Assembly (NCBI GenBank): GCA_048265185.1
Contig: JBLXBZ010000024.1
Coordinates: 1 to 8,545, forward strand
Reading direction: 5' to 3'
Source: JBLXBZ01 sp048265185
Lineage (GTDB): Bacteria; Pseudomonadota; Alphaproteobacteria; Rhizobiales; Stappiaceae
DNA length: 8,545 bases
A program made the position numbers and the translations under genes. Of this stretch, positions 1 through 5,839 are shown piece by piece. The stretch's first letter is position 1. Every line of letters begins with the position of its first letter. The notes beneath the pieces are model-generated. The model searched no databases and was not told where the DNA came from. It worked only from the letters and a program-made list of their open reading frames with translations.

Positions 1-45
1 GATTTCCAAAGAGTGAACGAGTACACCAACGCCTCACTCTATGAC

Positions 46-121
46 GACCCCTTCGTCTAGAGGCCTAGGACACTGGCCTTTCACGCCGGCAACACGGGTT
101 CGAATCCCGTAGGGGTCACCA
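46..121 (+). tRNA. tRNA-Glu (anticodon UUC), CCA encoded
   Basis: A complete cloverleaf is visible. The acceptor arm pairs 46-52 (GACCCCT) with 111-117 (AGGGGTC). The anticodon stem pairs 73-77 with 85-89 (one T-G wobble) around the loop CTTTCAC, giving anticodon TTC at 80-82. The T-arm contains GGTTCGAATCC (98-108). A118 is the discriminator and CCA (119-121) is encoded. The body resembles bacterial tRNA-Glu, including the CGTCTAGAGGCC D-arm region. It reads GAA/GAG codons in translation. Its 3' end points at the integrase gene 88 bases downstream, the usual geometry of a tRNA used as an integration target. Because the gene is intact, the element must restore any part of the tRNA it displaced. 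Confidence 0.97.
98..121 (+). other. Probable attachment-site core (attL/attR) in the tRNA 3' end
   Basis: Phage integrases of this type commonly recombine within the 3' half of a tRNA gene and carry a copy of that segment to keep the tRNA whole. The T-arm to CCA stretch of tRNA-Glu is the likely identity block here, because the integrase gene begins just downstream and reads away from it. The exact crossover cannot be placed from one end; it needs the second copy at the far end of the element, which is outside this window. Confidence 0.5.
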
Positions 122-176
122 TCGAGTGATTAACTCTTTGAAAATCCAATATTCTACACGATTTCAAGTGCTTACC

Positions 177-221
177 GGTTAGAAATCTGGGTAGAAAACG
201 GATAGTTCGATGGGTAGAAAA
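177..221 (+). repeat. Short direct repeats (G)GGTAGAAAA ahead of and over the int start
   Basis: The 10-mer GGGTAGAAAA occurs at 189-198 and again at 212-221, with a diverged copy GGTTAGAAA at 177-185. The last copy overlaps the first codons of the integrase gene. Short, regularly oriented repeats between a tRNA attachment site and int are typical of arm-type integrase binding sites, so self-binding of integrase over its own start is plausible. It could equally be a coincidence of AT-rich sequence. Confidence 0.4.
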
Positions 222-1775
222 TATATTGTTAGGCGGGGGAATACCCTGCACTTTCAAAAGGCGGTCCCTACAGACCTTCATGAACGGGTGGGGAAAAAAG
301 TCTGGAAGCACGCGTTAAAGACTCAGGACACGCGGGTAGCTGAGCGCCGGGCAAACACCCTTGAACGACATTATCTTGAAAAAATAGAGCAGCTAAGAGC
401 GCTGACACCTGATCGAATGGACCAGTTGACAGAGTTGCTTTCAACGGCCGGGCTAGACGTATCTAACGGTCAATGGAATGTCGAAACGTTAGATCAAGCT
501 CTTTCGGTTATTGCGCAGAAGCGGCGGGAAATCGCGGACGGTATGGCCCCGCGATACGAAAGCCTGTCCGATCAGATCGGCAGCGAAGCAACCGACCATA
601 TACTAGATGACAAAACAAACCCGTTATTCCGGGGTGATTGGGCTCGCCTCGCCGCTGCGGATAGCCTTGCCGCCGCTGTAGCAGGTTTCCGGGGGGAGAT
701 TACCGGAGACGGCGTTAGGGGCGATCCTGCCCCGGCCCCGCGCCTTCTGGGAGGGGTGTGGGCTTCGGTTGATCACTGGAAGCGCACAAACAAGCCTTCA
801 CCGGCTACGCAATCCGAATGTGATTTGGCAGCACGGCGCCTTGTCGAGCTGATCGGGGATAAGCCGATTAGAGAATATACCGTAAACGAAGTTCAGGAAT
901 TCAGGGACGCCCTATTAGCTACCCCTGTGAGGGCTCCGAAAGCTCAGGCGGATTTGCCTTTCCCGGAACTGATTGATTACGGCAAGCGGAACAACCTAGA
1001 TAAAATTTCACCGGTAACGGCGCGGAAACAGCTAGGGCTATTGCGTTCCGTTTTTTCAACTTGCTTGAACGAGGGGGAGCCCAGCGCCTTTTTCCAGATA
1101 GGGATAAAAAATAATAAATCGGTCAGAAAAAAACGAAGCCGGTTCCCGTTCACGCCAGACGATTTTGCAGCCATTTTTTCGACTCCGCTGATGACCGGGG
1201 AAGAGGATAACGCGCCGCTGTTTTGGGGGGTGTTGCTGCTGGCGTTCACGGGTGCCCGGCTTGGCGAGCTTTGTTTGTTAGAACCGGCCGATCTAAAGCA
1301 ACATTCCAAAGGCGTCTGGTATCTAAATTTGATTGATGACCCTGAAGGCGGGACGAAAACCCTAAAGAACGAAGACAGCCGAAGAAATGTCCCGGTGCAT
1401 CCGCATCTGGTCAGGATGGGTTTTATAGGCTGGGCTCTAGGGCAGACGGGAACCATACTAGGTTTTCCTCGCGATGCGAAAGGGCGCCCATCAGGAACGG
1501 CCAGCAAGCGTATCGCCTACTGGATGCGCAAGCGGGTGGGTATTCTGGACAAGCGGAAAGCCCCGTCCCATAGCTTCAGACACTCATTTAAGGACATTGC
1601 CCGCGATAATGGCGTCGAAGAGGCTATTATTGACGCTATACAAGGTCATGCATCAGAGTCAGAAGGGCGGAAATATGGCTTAGGCTACGGTATTCCAACC
1701 CTTCATGCAGCAATGGCTAACATCCGGCTCCCTGTCGATGTTAGCCATTTATTCAAGGTGGGGTCAGGCTGTTAA
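210..1775 (+). CDS. int: Tyrosine-type site-specific integrase
   Basis: This 521-residue tyrosine recombinase is predicted to integrate and excise the element at the adjacent tRNA-Glu. The N-terminus (about 1-60, starting MGRKYIVRRGNTLHF) looks like the short DUF6538-type arm-binding segment seen on many alphaproteobacterial phage integrases. Residues 180-290 form the core-binding helical domain. The catalytic domain follows, with Arg350 in TGARLGEL, a beta-hairpin Lys (probably Lys386) before SRRNVPVHP, His454 and Arg457 in HSFRH, His480 in QGHA, and Tyr489 nine residues later as nucleophile. All catalytic positions are present, so the enzyme should be active. The ATG at 210 is chosen because it keeps the complete N-terminal motif; the Shine-Dalgarno before it is weak (CGGATAG). 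The gene ends in a 4-base overlap with the convergent glutaredoxin gene. Confidence 0.95.
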   Translation: MGRKYIVRRGNTLHFQKAVPTDLHERVGKKVWKHALKTQDTRVAERRANTLERHYLEKIEQLRALTPDRMDQLTELLSTAGLDVSNGQWNVETLDQALSVIAQKRREIADGMAPRYESLSDQIGSEATDHILDDKTNPLFRGDWARLAAADSLAAAVAGFRGEITGDGVRGDPAPAPRLLGGVWASVDHWKRTNKPSPATQSECDLAARRLVELIGDKPIREYTVNEVQEFRDALLATPVRAPKAQADLPFPELIDYGKRNNLDKISPVTARKQLGLLRSVFSTCLNEGEPSAFFQIGIKNNKSVRKKRSRFPFTPDDFAAIFSTPLMTGEEDNAPLFWGVLLLAFTGARLGELCLLEPADLKQHSKGVWYLNLIDDPEGGTKTLKNEDSRRNVPVHPHLVRMGFIGWALGQTGTILGFPRDAKGRPSGTASKRIAYWMRKRVGILDKRKAPSHSFRHSFKDIARDNGVEEAIIDAIQGHASESEGRKYGLGYGIPTLHAAMANIRLPVDVSHLFKVGSGC

Positions 1776-1993
1776 ATCTTCCCGGTGCCTACATATGTCA
1801 AAAGCTCTTGATAACCGCCGATAACCTCCGCCCCCCGGGTGATGTACGGGACGGTTTTTACGCCTTTATCAATAAGCTCTTTGCGTGTTTCCGGAGTCAG
1901 TGTGACGACATCAACCGGGACATCCAAAGATTTAAGAAGATCAATTGAGAGGGTACACCAACGGCAATTAGGCTTTGTGATGATTTTGATCAT
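1772..1993 (-). CDS. Small glutaredoxin (NrdH-like), probable electron donor for NrdJ
   Basis: This 73-residue thioredoxin-fold protein is about the size of phage glutaredoxins and NrdH. It carries a redox-active CxxC (Cys10-Arg-Trp-Cys13), the cis-proline motif Thr47-Val48-Pro49, and Gly59-Gly60 before the last helix, all glutaredoxin hallmarks. The CRWC active site differs from the common CPYC. The start ATG at 1993 is preceded by GAAGGA six bases upstream. It lies downstream of dut and nrdJ on the same strand, so its likely job is to reduce the disulphide formed in NrdJ each turnover; this is inference from position and family. Its last four bases are shared with the end of int on the opposite strand. 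Confidence 0.9.
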   Translation of the reverse strand: MIKIITKPNCRWCTLSIDLLKSLDVPVDVVTLTPETRKELIDKGVKTVPYITRGAEVIGGYQELLTYVGTGKI

Positions 1994-2013
1994 TTTTGTT
2001 CCTTCAATGAGTT

Positions 2014-2037
2014 ACGGGCGCTAGGGGCGCCCGTTTT
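2014..2037 (+). terminator. Hairpin with short T-run, oriented to stop rightward (int) transcripts
   Basis: ACGGGCGC (2014-2021) pairs perfectly with GCGCCCGT (2027-2034) across a 5-base loop and runs into TTTT, then CCGTTTT, on the plus strand. On the minus strand no T-run follows, so it faces transcription coming from int. It sits in the 64-base gap between the starts and stops of glutaredoxin and nrdJ, beyond the entire glutaredoxin gene. The T-run is short, so efficiency is uncertain; the stem could also act on the minus-strand mRNA between nrdJ and glutaredoxin. Confidence 0.55.
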
Positions 2038-2057
2038 CCGTTTTGGCTAGATTTTTG

Positions 2058-3752
2058 TTAAATTTCGCACTCTTTCTGACCGGTGATCGGGCTGATTTCG
2101 CAGGCGGTAGCCCCGCCTTCAGCTTCATCGGTTTTGACAAGAATGCCAGCCCGCTTCCCGGCCGCGCGGAATGTGGTGATGCCTTTGCAGCCCATCTTCC
2201 AAGCCCTCACATAGACTTCTTTGAAGTCGTTGAAAGACACGTCAGCGCCTACGTTGCACGTCTTCGAACAGGCAGAATCAACAAAGAACTGGGTAGCGGC
2301 CAACACCTTCAGATGATCATCAATTGAACATTCGTCAGCCGTTCGCGGGGTTACTCCCAGCATGCGGACTCCGTAGTCAAAAACCCGTTCAACCTTCGGC
2401 CCGTCTGCCGTCTGGATTGTCCGGTCATAAAAACCTGAAAAGGTGGGTTCAATCCCGCTAGAGACGTTTTCAGCGGTCAGGCTGATTGTGCCGGTAGGCG
2501 CGATGGAAATAAGGTGACTGTTGCGGATACCGTAGACGCTGATTGCGTCTTGAAGATCGTCCGGTAGGGTCTTGATAAATTCGCTATCAAGGTAGTGATC
2601 ATCGTATAGGGGGAAAGCCCCTTTTTCCTTCGCCAGTTCAACCGAGGCCCAATAACAGCCATCTCTAAGGGCGCGCATGACCGTCTCAACAAATTCGATG
2701 AAGGCAGGCGACCCGTAAGGCATGCCCATAGCTTCCCCGGTGTTGGCAATCCCGGTGATTCCAAGGCCCATTCGTCGCTTATCCAGCATCTCTTTCTTTT
2801 GCTCAGGGAGAGGGCAGTCCCCCCGGTCAATAATGTTGTCCTGAGCCCTAACAATCGCGGGGATATCGCGTTTGAAAGCCTCCATATCAAAAACATATGA
2901 CCCGGAACGCTTGACAAGATATTTTGTTGTGTTCAGTGATCCGAGCAGGCAAGCACCATAAGGCGGCAACGGCTGTTCGCCACAAGGGTTTGTGGCCGCG
3001 ATGGTTTCGCAGTACCAAAGGTTATTCATCCGGTTAATCTGATCAATGAACAGAACACCCGGTTCCGCATAATCCCATGTTGACCGCATGATTTCGTCCC
3101 AGAGTGCCCGGGCCTGAACCGTTTTGTAGACCCGACCGTTAAAAACAAGGTCGAACTCTTCATCGTGGATTACCGCGTGCATGAATTTATCAGTGGCGCC
3201 AACCGACATATTGAAGCCGGTCAAAGCTGAACTGTTTCGCTTGGCCTTGATAAATTCCTCAATGTCTGGGTGGTCAACTCGAAGAACGGCCATCATGGCG
3301 CCCCGACGATGCCCATACGATGCCAGAACTTGACAAACGGCGTTGTAAATCGCCATGAAGCTGACCGGGCCGGACGCAAGGCTATCAATTTTGACGATCA
3401 GGTCATTACGCGGCCGAATGGGCGAGAAGTCGAAACCGATGCCGCCGCCCAGTCGCATGGTTCTTGCCGCATCTTTTGCAGAGTCCATAATCCCGTCCAT
3501 GCTGTCCGGAATAGTTCCGCTAACAAAGCAGTTAAGCGGGGTGACGGCGCGGGGAGCCCCAACCGAAGCCTGAACACGCCCGGCCGGAAGGAAACGTTGA
3601 TCCAACAGGATTCCACGGTATTCGCGGAAATGTTCGTCATCGTCGCAAAGAGCCCCGGCGATCCGGCTGCACTTTTCCCGGAAGGTTTCCCCTTTCAGGC
3701 GGTATTTCATAACGTCAATTTCTTCAGAAATAGGGTAGGGCAAGACATCCAT
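2058..3752 (-). CDS. nrdJ: Adenosylcobalamin-dependent (class II) ribonucleoside-diphosphate reductase
   Basis: This 564-residue enzyme converts ribonucleotides to deoxyribonucleotides using a cobalamin-generated thiyl radical. Conserved features in order: redox Cys75 in NCFVSGTIPDS; the glycine-rich LGGGIGFDFSPIRP (about 101-114); the active-site block Asn255-Pro-Cys257-Gly-Glu259 with radical Cys257; and the partner redox Cys268 in PPYGAC followed by LLGSLN. Near the C-terminus come GTISL, SKTCN and GCKGITTFR. The tail ends with Cys551 and Cys562, the probable shuttle pair that passes electrons from glutaredoxin; it is shorter than the usual four-cysteine tail. No N-terminal ATP-cone is seen. 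I prefer the ATG at 3752, with AAAGG about 12 bases upstream; an in-frame TTG at 3764 directly abuts that site and is unlikely. dut lies 37 bases upstream and the glutaredoxin gene 64 bases downstream. Confidence 0.93.
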   Translation of the reverse strand: MDVLPYPISEEIDVMKYRLKGETFREKCSRIAGALCDDDEHFREYRGILLDQRFLPAGRVQASVGAPRAVTPLNCFVSGTIPDSMDGIMDSAKDAARTMRLGGGIGFDFSPIRPRNDLIVKIDSLASGPVSFMAIYNAVCQVLASYGHRRGAMMAVLRVDHPDIEEFIKAKRNSSALTGFNMSVGATDKFMHAVIHDEEFDLVFNGRVYKTVQARALWDEIMRSTWDYAEPGVLFIDQINRMNNLWYCETIAATNPCGEQPLPPYGACLLGSLNTTKYLVKRSGSYVFDMEAFKRDIPAIVRAQDNIIDRGDCPLPEQKKEMLDKRRMGLGITGIANTGEAMGMPYGSPAFIEFVETVMRALRDGCYWASVELAKEKGAFPLYDDHYLDSEFIKTLPDDLQDAISVYGIRNSHLISIAPTGTISLTAENVSSGIEPTFSGFYDRTIQTADGPKVERVFDYGVRMLGVTPRTADECSIDDHLKVLAATQFFVDSACSKTCNVGADVSFNDFKEVYVRAWKMGCKGITTFRAAGKRAGILVKTDEAEGGATACEISPITGQKECEI

Positions 3753-3789
3753 GAAAATAGACAACCTTTCGTTTTTGGTTATAATTTAG

Positions 3790-4269
3790 TTAAATACCCG
3801 ATGAACCGAAACCGGTTTCACCGCGTTCGGTCACACGCGAAAAATCATCAATCTGATGAAGGGTCCCGCGCGATACCGGCGCCAAGATTGCTTGCGCAAC
3901 CCGTTCACCGGGATTGATGCTTTCATAACCTCCAGTATCAGCAATAAACCCGTGTGGCTCCCATCGGAGCAAGCACGATATTTCACCCTGAAATCCGGAG
4001 TCAATTGTCCCAATATGAGGGACGAAAATGCCGCGCTTGAAAGCGAGCCCAGAGCGCCCCCGGATAGAAATCTCGTAACCTTCGGGAATATCCAGTGCAA
4101 TGCCTGTCGGCACTGTTACCGTGTCCCAAGGCTCCATTATGAAACCGGAATTCCCCGAATAAACCAGATCAAAACCAGCATCACCGGCTTTTGCGTACCC
4201 AAATGCTTTTCGGTCCCCCGAAAAATGACTAAGGAACTTCACGCCGAGTGAAACGCTTGCATTGCCCAT
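3790..4269 (-). CDS. dut: dUTP diphosphatase (dUTPase), trimeric type
   Basis: It hydrolyses dUTP to dUMP and pyrophosphate, keeping uracil out of DNA and supplying dUMP for thymidylate. The 159-residue protein has the normal length of the homotrimeric family and all five motifs: AGDAGFDL (28-35), GRSGLAFKRGI (71-81), GTIDSGFQGEI (87-97) with catalytic Asp90 and Phe93 in the sugar-stacking position, NPGERVAQ (119-126), and RGETGFGSSG (149-158). The ATG at 4269 is chosen because GGGAGG lies 10 bases upstream and the protein then matches family length; the frame stays open upstream but would only add an unconserved leader overlapping the repressor end. It is followed by nrdJ after 37 bases. A 17-bp element shared with the repressor control region lies 19 bases upstream of the start, suggesting common regulation. 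Confidence 0.96.
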   Translation of the reverse strand: MGNASVSLGVKFLSHFSGDRKAFGYAKAGDAGFDLVYSGNSGFIMEPWDTVTVPTGIALDIPEGYEISIRGRSGLAFKRGIFVPHIGTIDSGFQGEISCLLRWEPHGFIADTGGYESINPGERVAQAILAPVSRGTLHQIDDFSRVTERGETGFGSSGI

Positions 4270-4288
4270 ATAAAATCTTCCTCCCGTT

Positions 4289-4305
4289 CTAGACAAAATC
4301 GAAAT
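4289..4305. promoter_or_regulatory. Copy 1 of a 17-bp shared element upstream of dut (putative operator)
   Basis: CTAGACAAAATCGAAAT is identical to the copy at 5170-5186. Here it lies 19 bases ahead of the dut start and just upstream of its ribosome binding site. TAGAC at 4290-4294 is mirrored by GTCTA at 4309-4313, giving an imperfect dyad. A leftward promoter could lie just to the right: TTGCCT (4336-4331) with TATAGA (4315-4310), but its 15-base spacer is short. The element would then cover the start of transcription, as expected for a repressor site. Confidence 0.6.
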
Positions 4306-4349
4306 ATCGTCTATATGATCGGCAGGCATTAGGCAAGAAAAAAAATCAC

Positions 4350-5141
4350 TTAAACGCTCGAACACCCGATTATGGTGTACGACTCAATGATTTGCTCTTC
4401 CGTGAATTCCTGTTGCTGACCGTCATTTAGCGAAGAGAGAATATAACCCTTTTCCCCAACACTTTCAAAACGCTTGATGGACACTGAGCCATCGCCAAAC
4501 TCGAATAGGCCATATTGACCAACACGCGGTTCGGCCCGGCTAAGAAAAAGAACGTCACCAACCTCGTATTTTGGCGACATGGAAACCCCGCGCATAGTCA
4601 CCGCTAGGTCAGCTTCTTCAATAGGGAAGGAAACCCTGCCCGAAATCTTTTTAACGAACGAGCCAAGCTCCCCGTTAGCCCGCTCCAGCGTGTAGTGGGG
4701 GACCGTTTTTTCGGTTTGCGCAGTGTTGTTTGGGATTATTTTTTTCTTGGCAACGGCCGAAATCAAAAATTCGTTTATGGCTTTTGCCTCTTCGACTCTT
4801 AGGCGGCGTGTCCCGTTTAGCATCTTGCTAAACTGTGATGGGGTCATTCCGGCCGCGTCGGAAATGGCGCGCTTCTCAATGCCATTACGCGCAATTTCTG
4901 TCTTAATCCATTCTGGCGTTATGTGAAGATCATAGTTAGCCGAGTCAATTAGAGTGCCAACCGGCACCTGCAAAACGCGCGCAAACTCTTGAGCCCATTT
5001 CATTGTCATACGGCGGCTGCCGTTCTCAAGGCGGTTAACCGCCATCAGGGAACAGCCTATTTGGTCTGCTACTTGCTGTTGGGTCAGCCCTCTAACACGC
5101 CGTAACTCCTTAATCTGTTGGGCCATTTTCTCGCTGGTCAT
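4350..5141 (-). CDS. CI/LexA-like repressor: two HTH segments plus S24 peptidase domain
   Basis: This 263-residue protein is the probable lysogeny repressor. An XRE-type helix-turn-helix occupies about residues 6-65 (LTQQQVADQIGCSLMAVNRL). A second HTH-like segment follows at about 77-127 (AISDAAGMTPSQFSKMLNG), itself resembling the N-terminus of many alphaproteobacterial S24 repressors. The C-terminal half is a LexA-type peptidase fold with nucleophile Ser187 in GVSMSP and general-base Lys223 in SIKRF, 36 residues apart as usual. A canonical Ala-Gly cleavage site is not obvious between the domains; ANG (155-157) and SG (167-168) are the nearest candidates, so SOS-triggered self-cleavage is plausible but not shown. 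The ATG at 5141 has AAAGGAG at a good distance, although the open frame continues upstream. It diverges from the rightward early genes and precedes dut. Confidence 0.92.
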   Translation of the reverse strand: MTSEKMAQQIKELRRVRGLTQQQVADQIGCSLMAVNRLENGSRRMTMKWAQEFARVLQVPVGTLIDSANYDLHITPEWIKTEIARNGIEKRAISDAAGMTPSQFSKMLNGTRRLRVEEAKAINEFLISAVAKKKIIPNNTAQTEKTVPHYTLERANGELGSFVKKISGRVSFPIEEADLAVTMRGVSMSPKYEVGDVLFLSRAEPRVGQYGLFEFGDGSVSIKRFESVGEKGYILSSLNDGQQQEFTEEQIIESYTIIGCSSV

Positions 5142-5239
5142 GTTTTTTTCAAACTCCTTTCGTTTTAAACTAGACAAAATCGAAATTAGATGCGATTTAT
5201 GTGGTAGGCAGATCGCCAAAATAGAAAGGAGGCGCCTAA
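5142..5239. promoter_or_regulatory. Divergent repressor/early control region
   Basis: This 98-base gap separates the leftward repressor from the rightward gene at 5240, the position of the immunity switch in lambdoid-type phages. It holds the second 17-bp element (5170-5186), a dyad AAATCG (5177-5182)/CGATTT (5193-5198) that overlaps it, and a leftward TCTAAT (5190-5185) that could serve as a -10 for the repressor. AAAGGAGG at 5225-5232 is the ribosome binding site of the rightward gene; the 8-bp palindrome AGGCGCCT (5230-5237) overlaps it. No clear -35 is seen for either direction. Confidence 0.6.
5170..5186. promoter_or_regulatory. Copy 2 of the 17-bp shared element upstream of the repressor (putative operator)
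   Basis: This copy matches 4289-4305 base for base and is in the same orientation relative to its downstream leftward gene, 28 bases ahead of the repressor start. A perfect 17-bp match between two short gaps in a window this size is very unlikely by chance. Its position suits autoregulation by the repressor; which protein binds is inferred, not shown. Confidence 0.6.
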
Positions 5240-5839
5240 GTGTCAATAGTAAAAAACAGTCTTCCACTCTTATTCGAAGAACTACCCGAACAATCACCCG
5301 CTAATCAAAATGGGGGGACAGCACGCGCCCGGGCCGTCACTAAATGGGCTGAACGCTCCCCTAGTCTTTTTGCGGAACATTTTTTTGCCGAAGACTCAAA
5401 GAACGCTGAAATAAACGGGGAGCGCCAGTTTTCCGCTAGGATAGCCGCTTCCGTTTCAGAGTATGGTGAAGCTTCTGAAGCTTCCGCTACAAACTGCCGC
5501 AGCCTTTTTATTGGGGTTCTTGTCCGGCAGTTCAAAGACGCTATTGGTTTGGACCTTCTGATCACCAACGATGAAGAAGGGGAGAGCGCAACAGATATAC
5601 AAGAACGCGGTATCAATTATTTTCTTAAAATTTCAAACGATTTTAAATCTGTTTGCGACCTTGCTGGATTCGACGCTGAAAAAACCCGCGCAAAAGTCAT
5701 CGAACACCTTGTTAACATGGGGCGAATTGAGCTTACAAATCATGGAAATTACCATATTTGGCGCGACGAACTACTAAAAACTACCGTGTCTGACGATGAA
5801 CTTACCGAAGGGGACGAAAATGCGAATTGTTTCAATTGA
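5240..5839 (+). CDS. Unrecognised 199-residue early protein
   Basis: I do not recognise this protein with confidence. It starts at GTG 5240, with a strong AAAGGAGG seven bases upstream. There is no signal peptide, membrane segment or clear nuclease or HTH motif. The segment at about 134-153 (DFKSVCDLAGFDAEKTRAKV) recalls a short helical motif, D-F-x-x-V-C-x-L-A-G-x-D, that I associate with hypothetical proteins of alphaproteobacterial phages. The C-terminus is acidic (SDDELTEGDENAN). It contains a small duplicated GEAS/EAS stretch encoded by a tandem 9-bp repeat. As the first gene rightward from the repressor it occupies the place of a cro or early regulator, and it overlaps the resolvase gene by 20 bases, so the two are probably translationally coupled. 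Confidence 0.8.
   Translation: MSIVKNSLPLLFEELPEQSPANQNGGTARARAVTKWAERSPSLFAEHFFAEDSKNAEINGERQFSARIAASVSEYGEASEASATNCRSLFIGVLVRQFKDAIGLDLLITNDEEGESATDIQERGINYFLKISNDFKSVCDLAGFDAEKTRAKVIEHLVNMGRIELTNHGNYHIWRDELLKTTVSDDELTEGDENANCFN
5467..5484 (+). repeat. Tandem 9-bp repeat TGAAGCTTC x2
   Basis: TGAAGCTTC occurs twice head to tail inside the 5240 gene. Each unit contains the palindrome GAAGCTTC, so the pair is both a direct repeat and two adjacent inverted repeats. It encodes EAS-EAS. It may be a slippage duplication. Confidence 0.7.

Noticed and set aside
124..139. GAGT-GATTA-ACTC hairpin followed by TTT after the tRNA, as a terminator
   Set aside because: A four-pair stem is too weak to call a terminator.
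81..311. Minus-strand open frame ending in a TPTGFEPVLPA-like peptide
   Set aside because: That peptide is the usual translation artefact of a tRNA gene read on the opposite strand.
977..1507. 176-codon minus-strand open frame within int
   Set aside because: It is fully antisense to the catalytic domain of a well-conserved integrase and has no recognisable motif.
3753..3764. TTG start for nrdJ, four codons upstream of the ATG
   Set aside because: The only Shine-Dalgarno (GAAAGG) abuts this TTG directly, so it cannot direct initiation there.
3270..3917. 215-codon plus-strand open frame opposite nrdJ and dut
   Set aside because: It lies antisense to the conserved N-terminal part of NrdJ and the end of dUTPase, shows no domain, and has no convincing ribosome binding site; it is a shadow frame.
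4290..4319. Rightward promoter-like pair TAGACA and TATGAT with an 18-base spacer
   Set aside because: It would read antisense into the repressor gene with no gene to serve. The TAGACA half is part of the shared 17-bp element, better explained as a regulatory site, though an antisense transcript is not excluded.
4270..4365. Longer dUTPase start at 4365
   Set aside because: It adds 32 residues with no family similarity, runs through the 17-bp element and the dut ribosome binding site, and overlaps the repressor gene.
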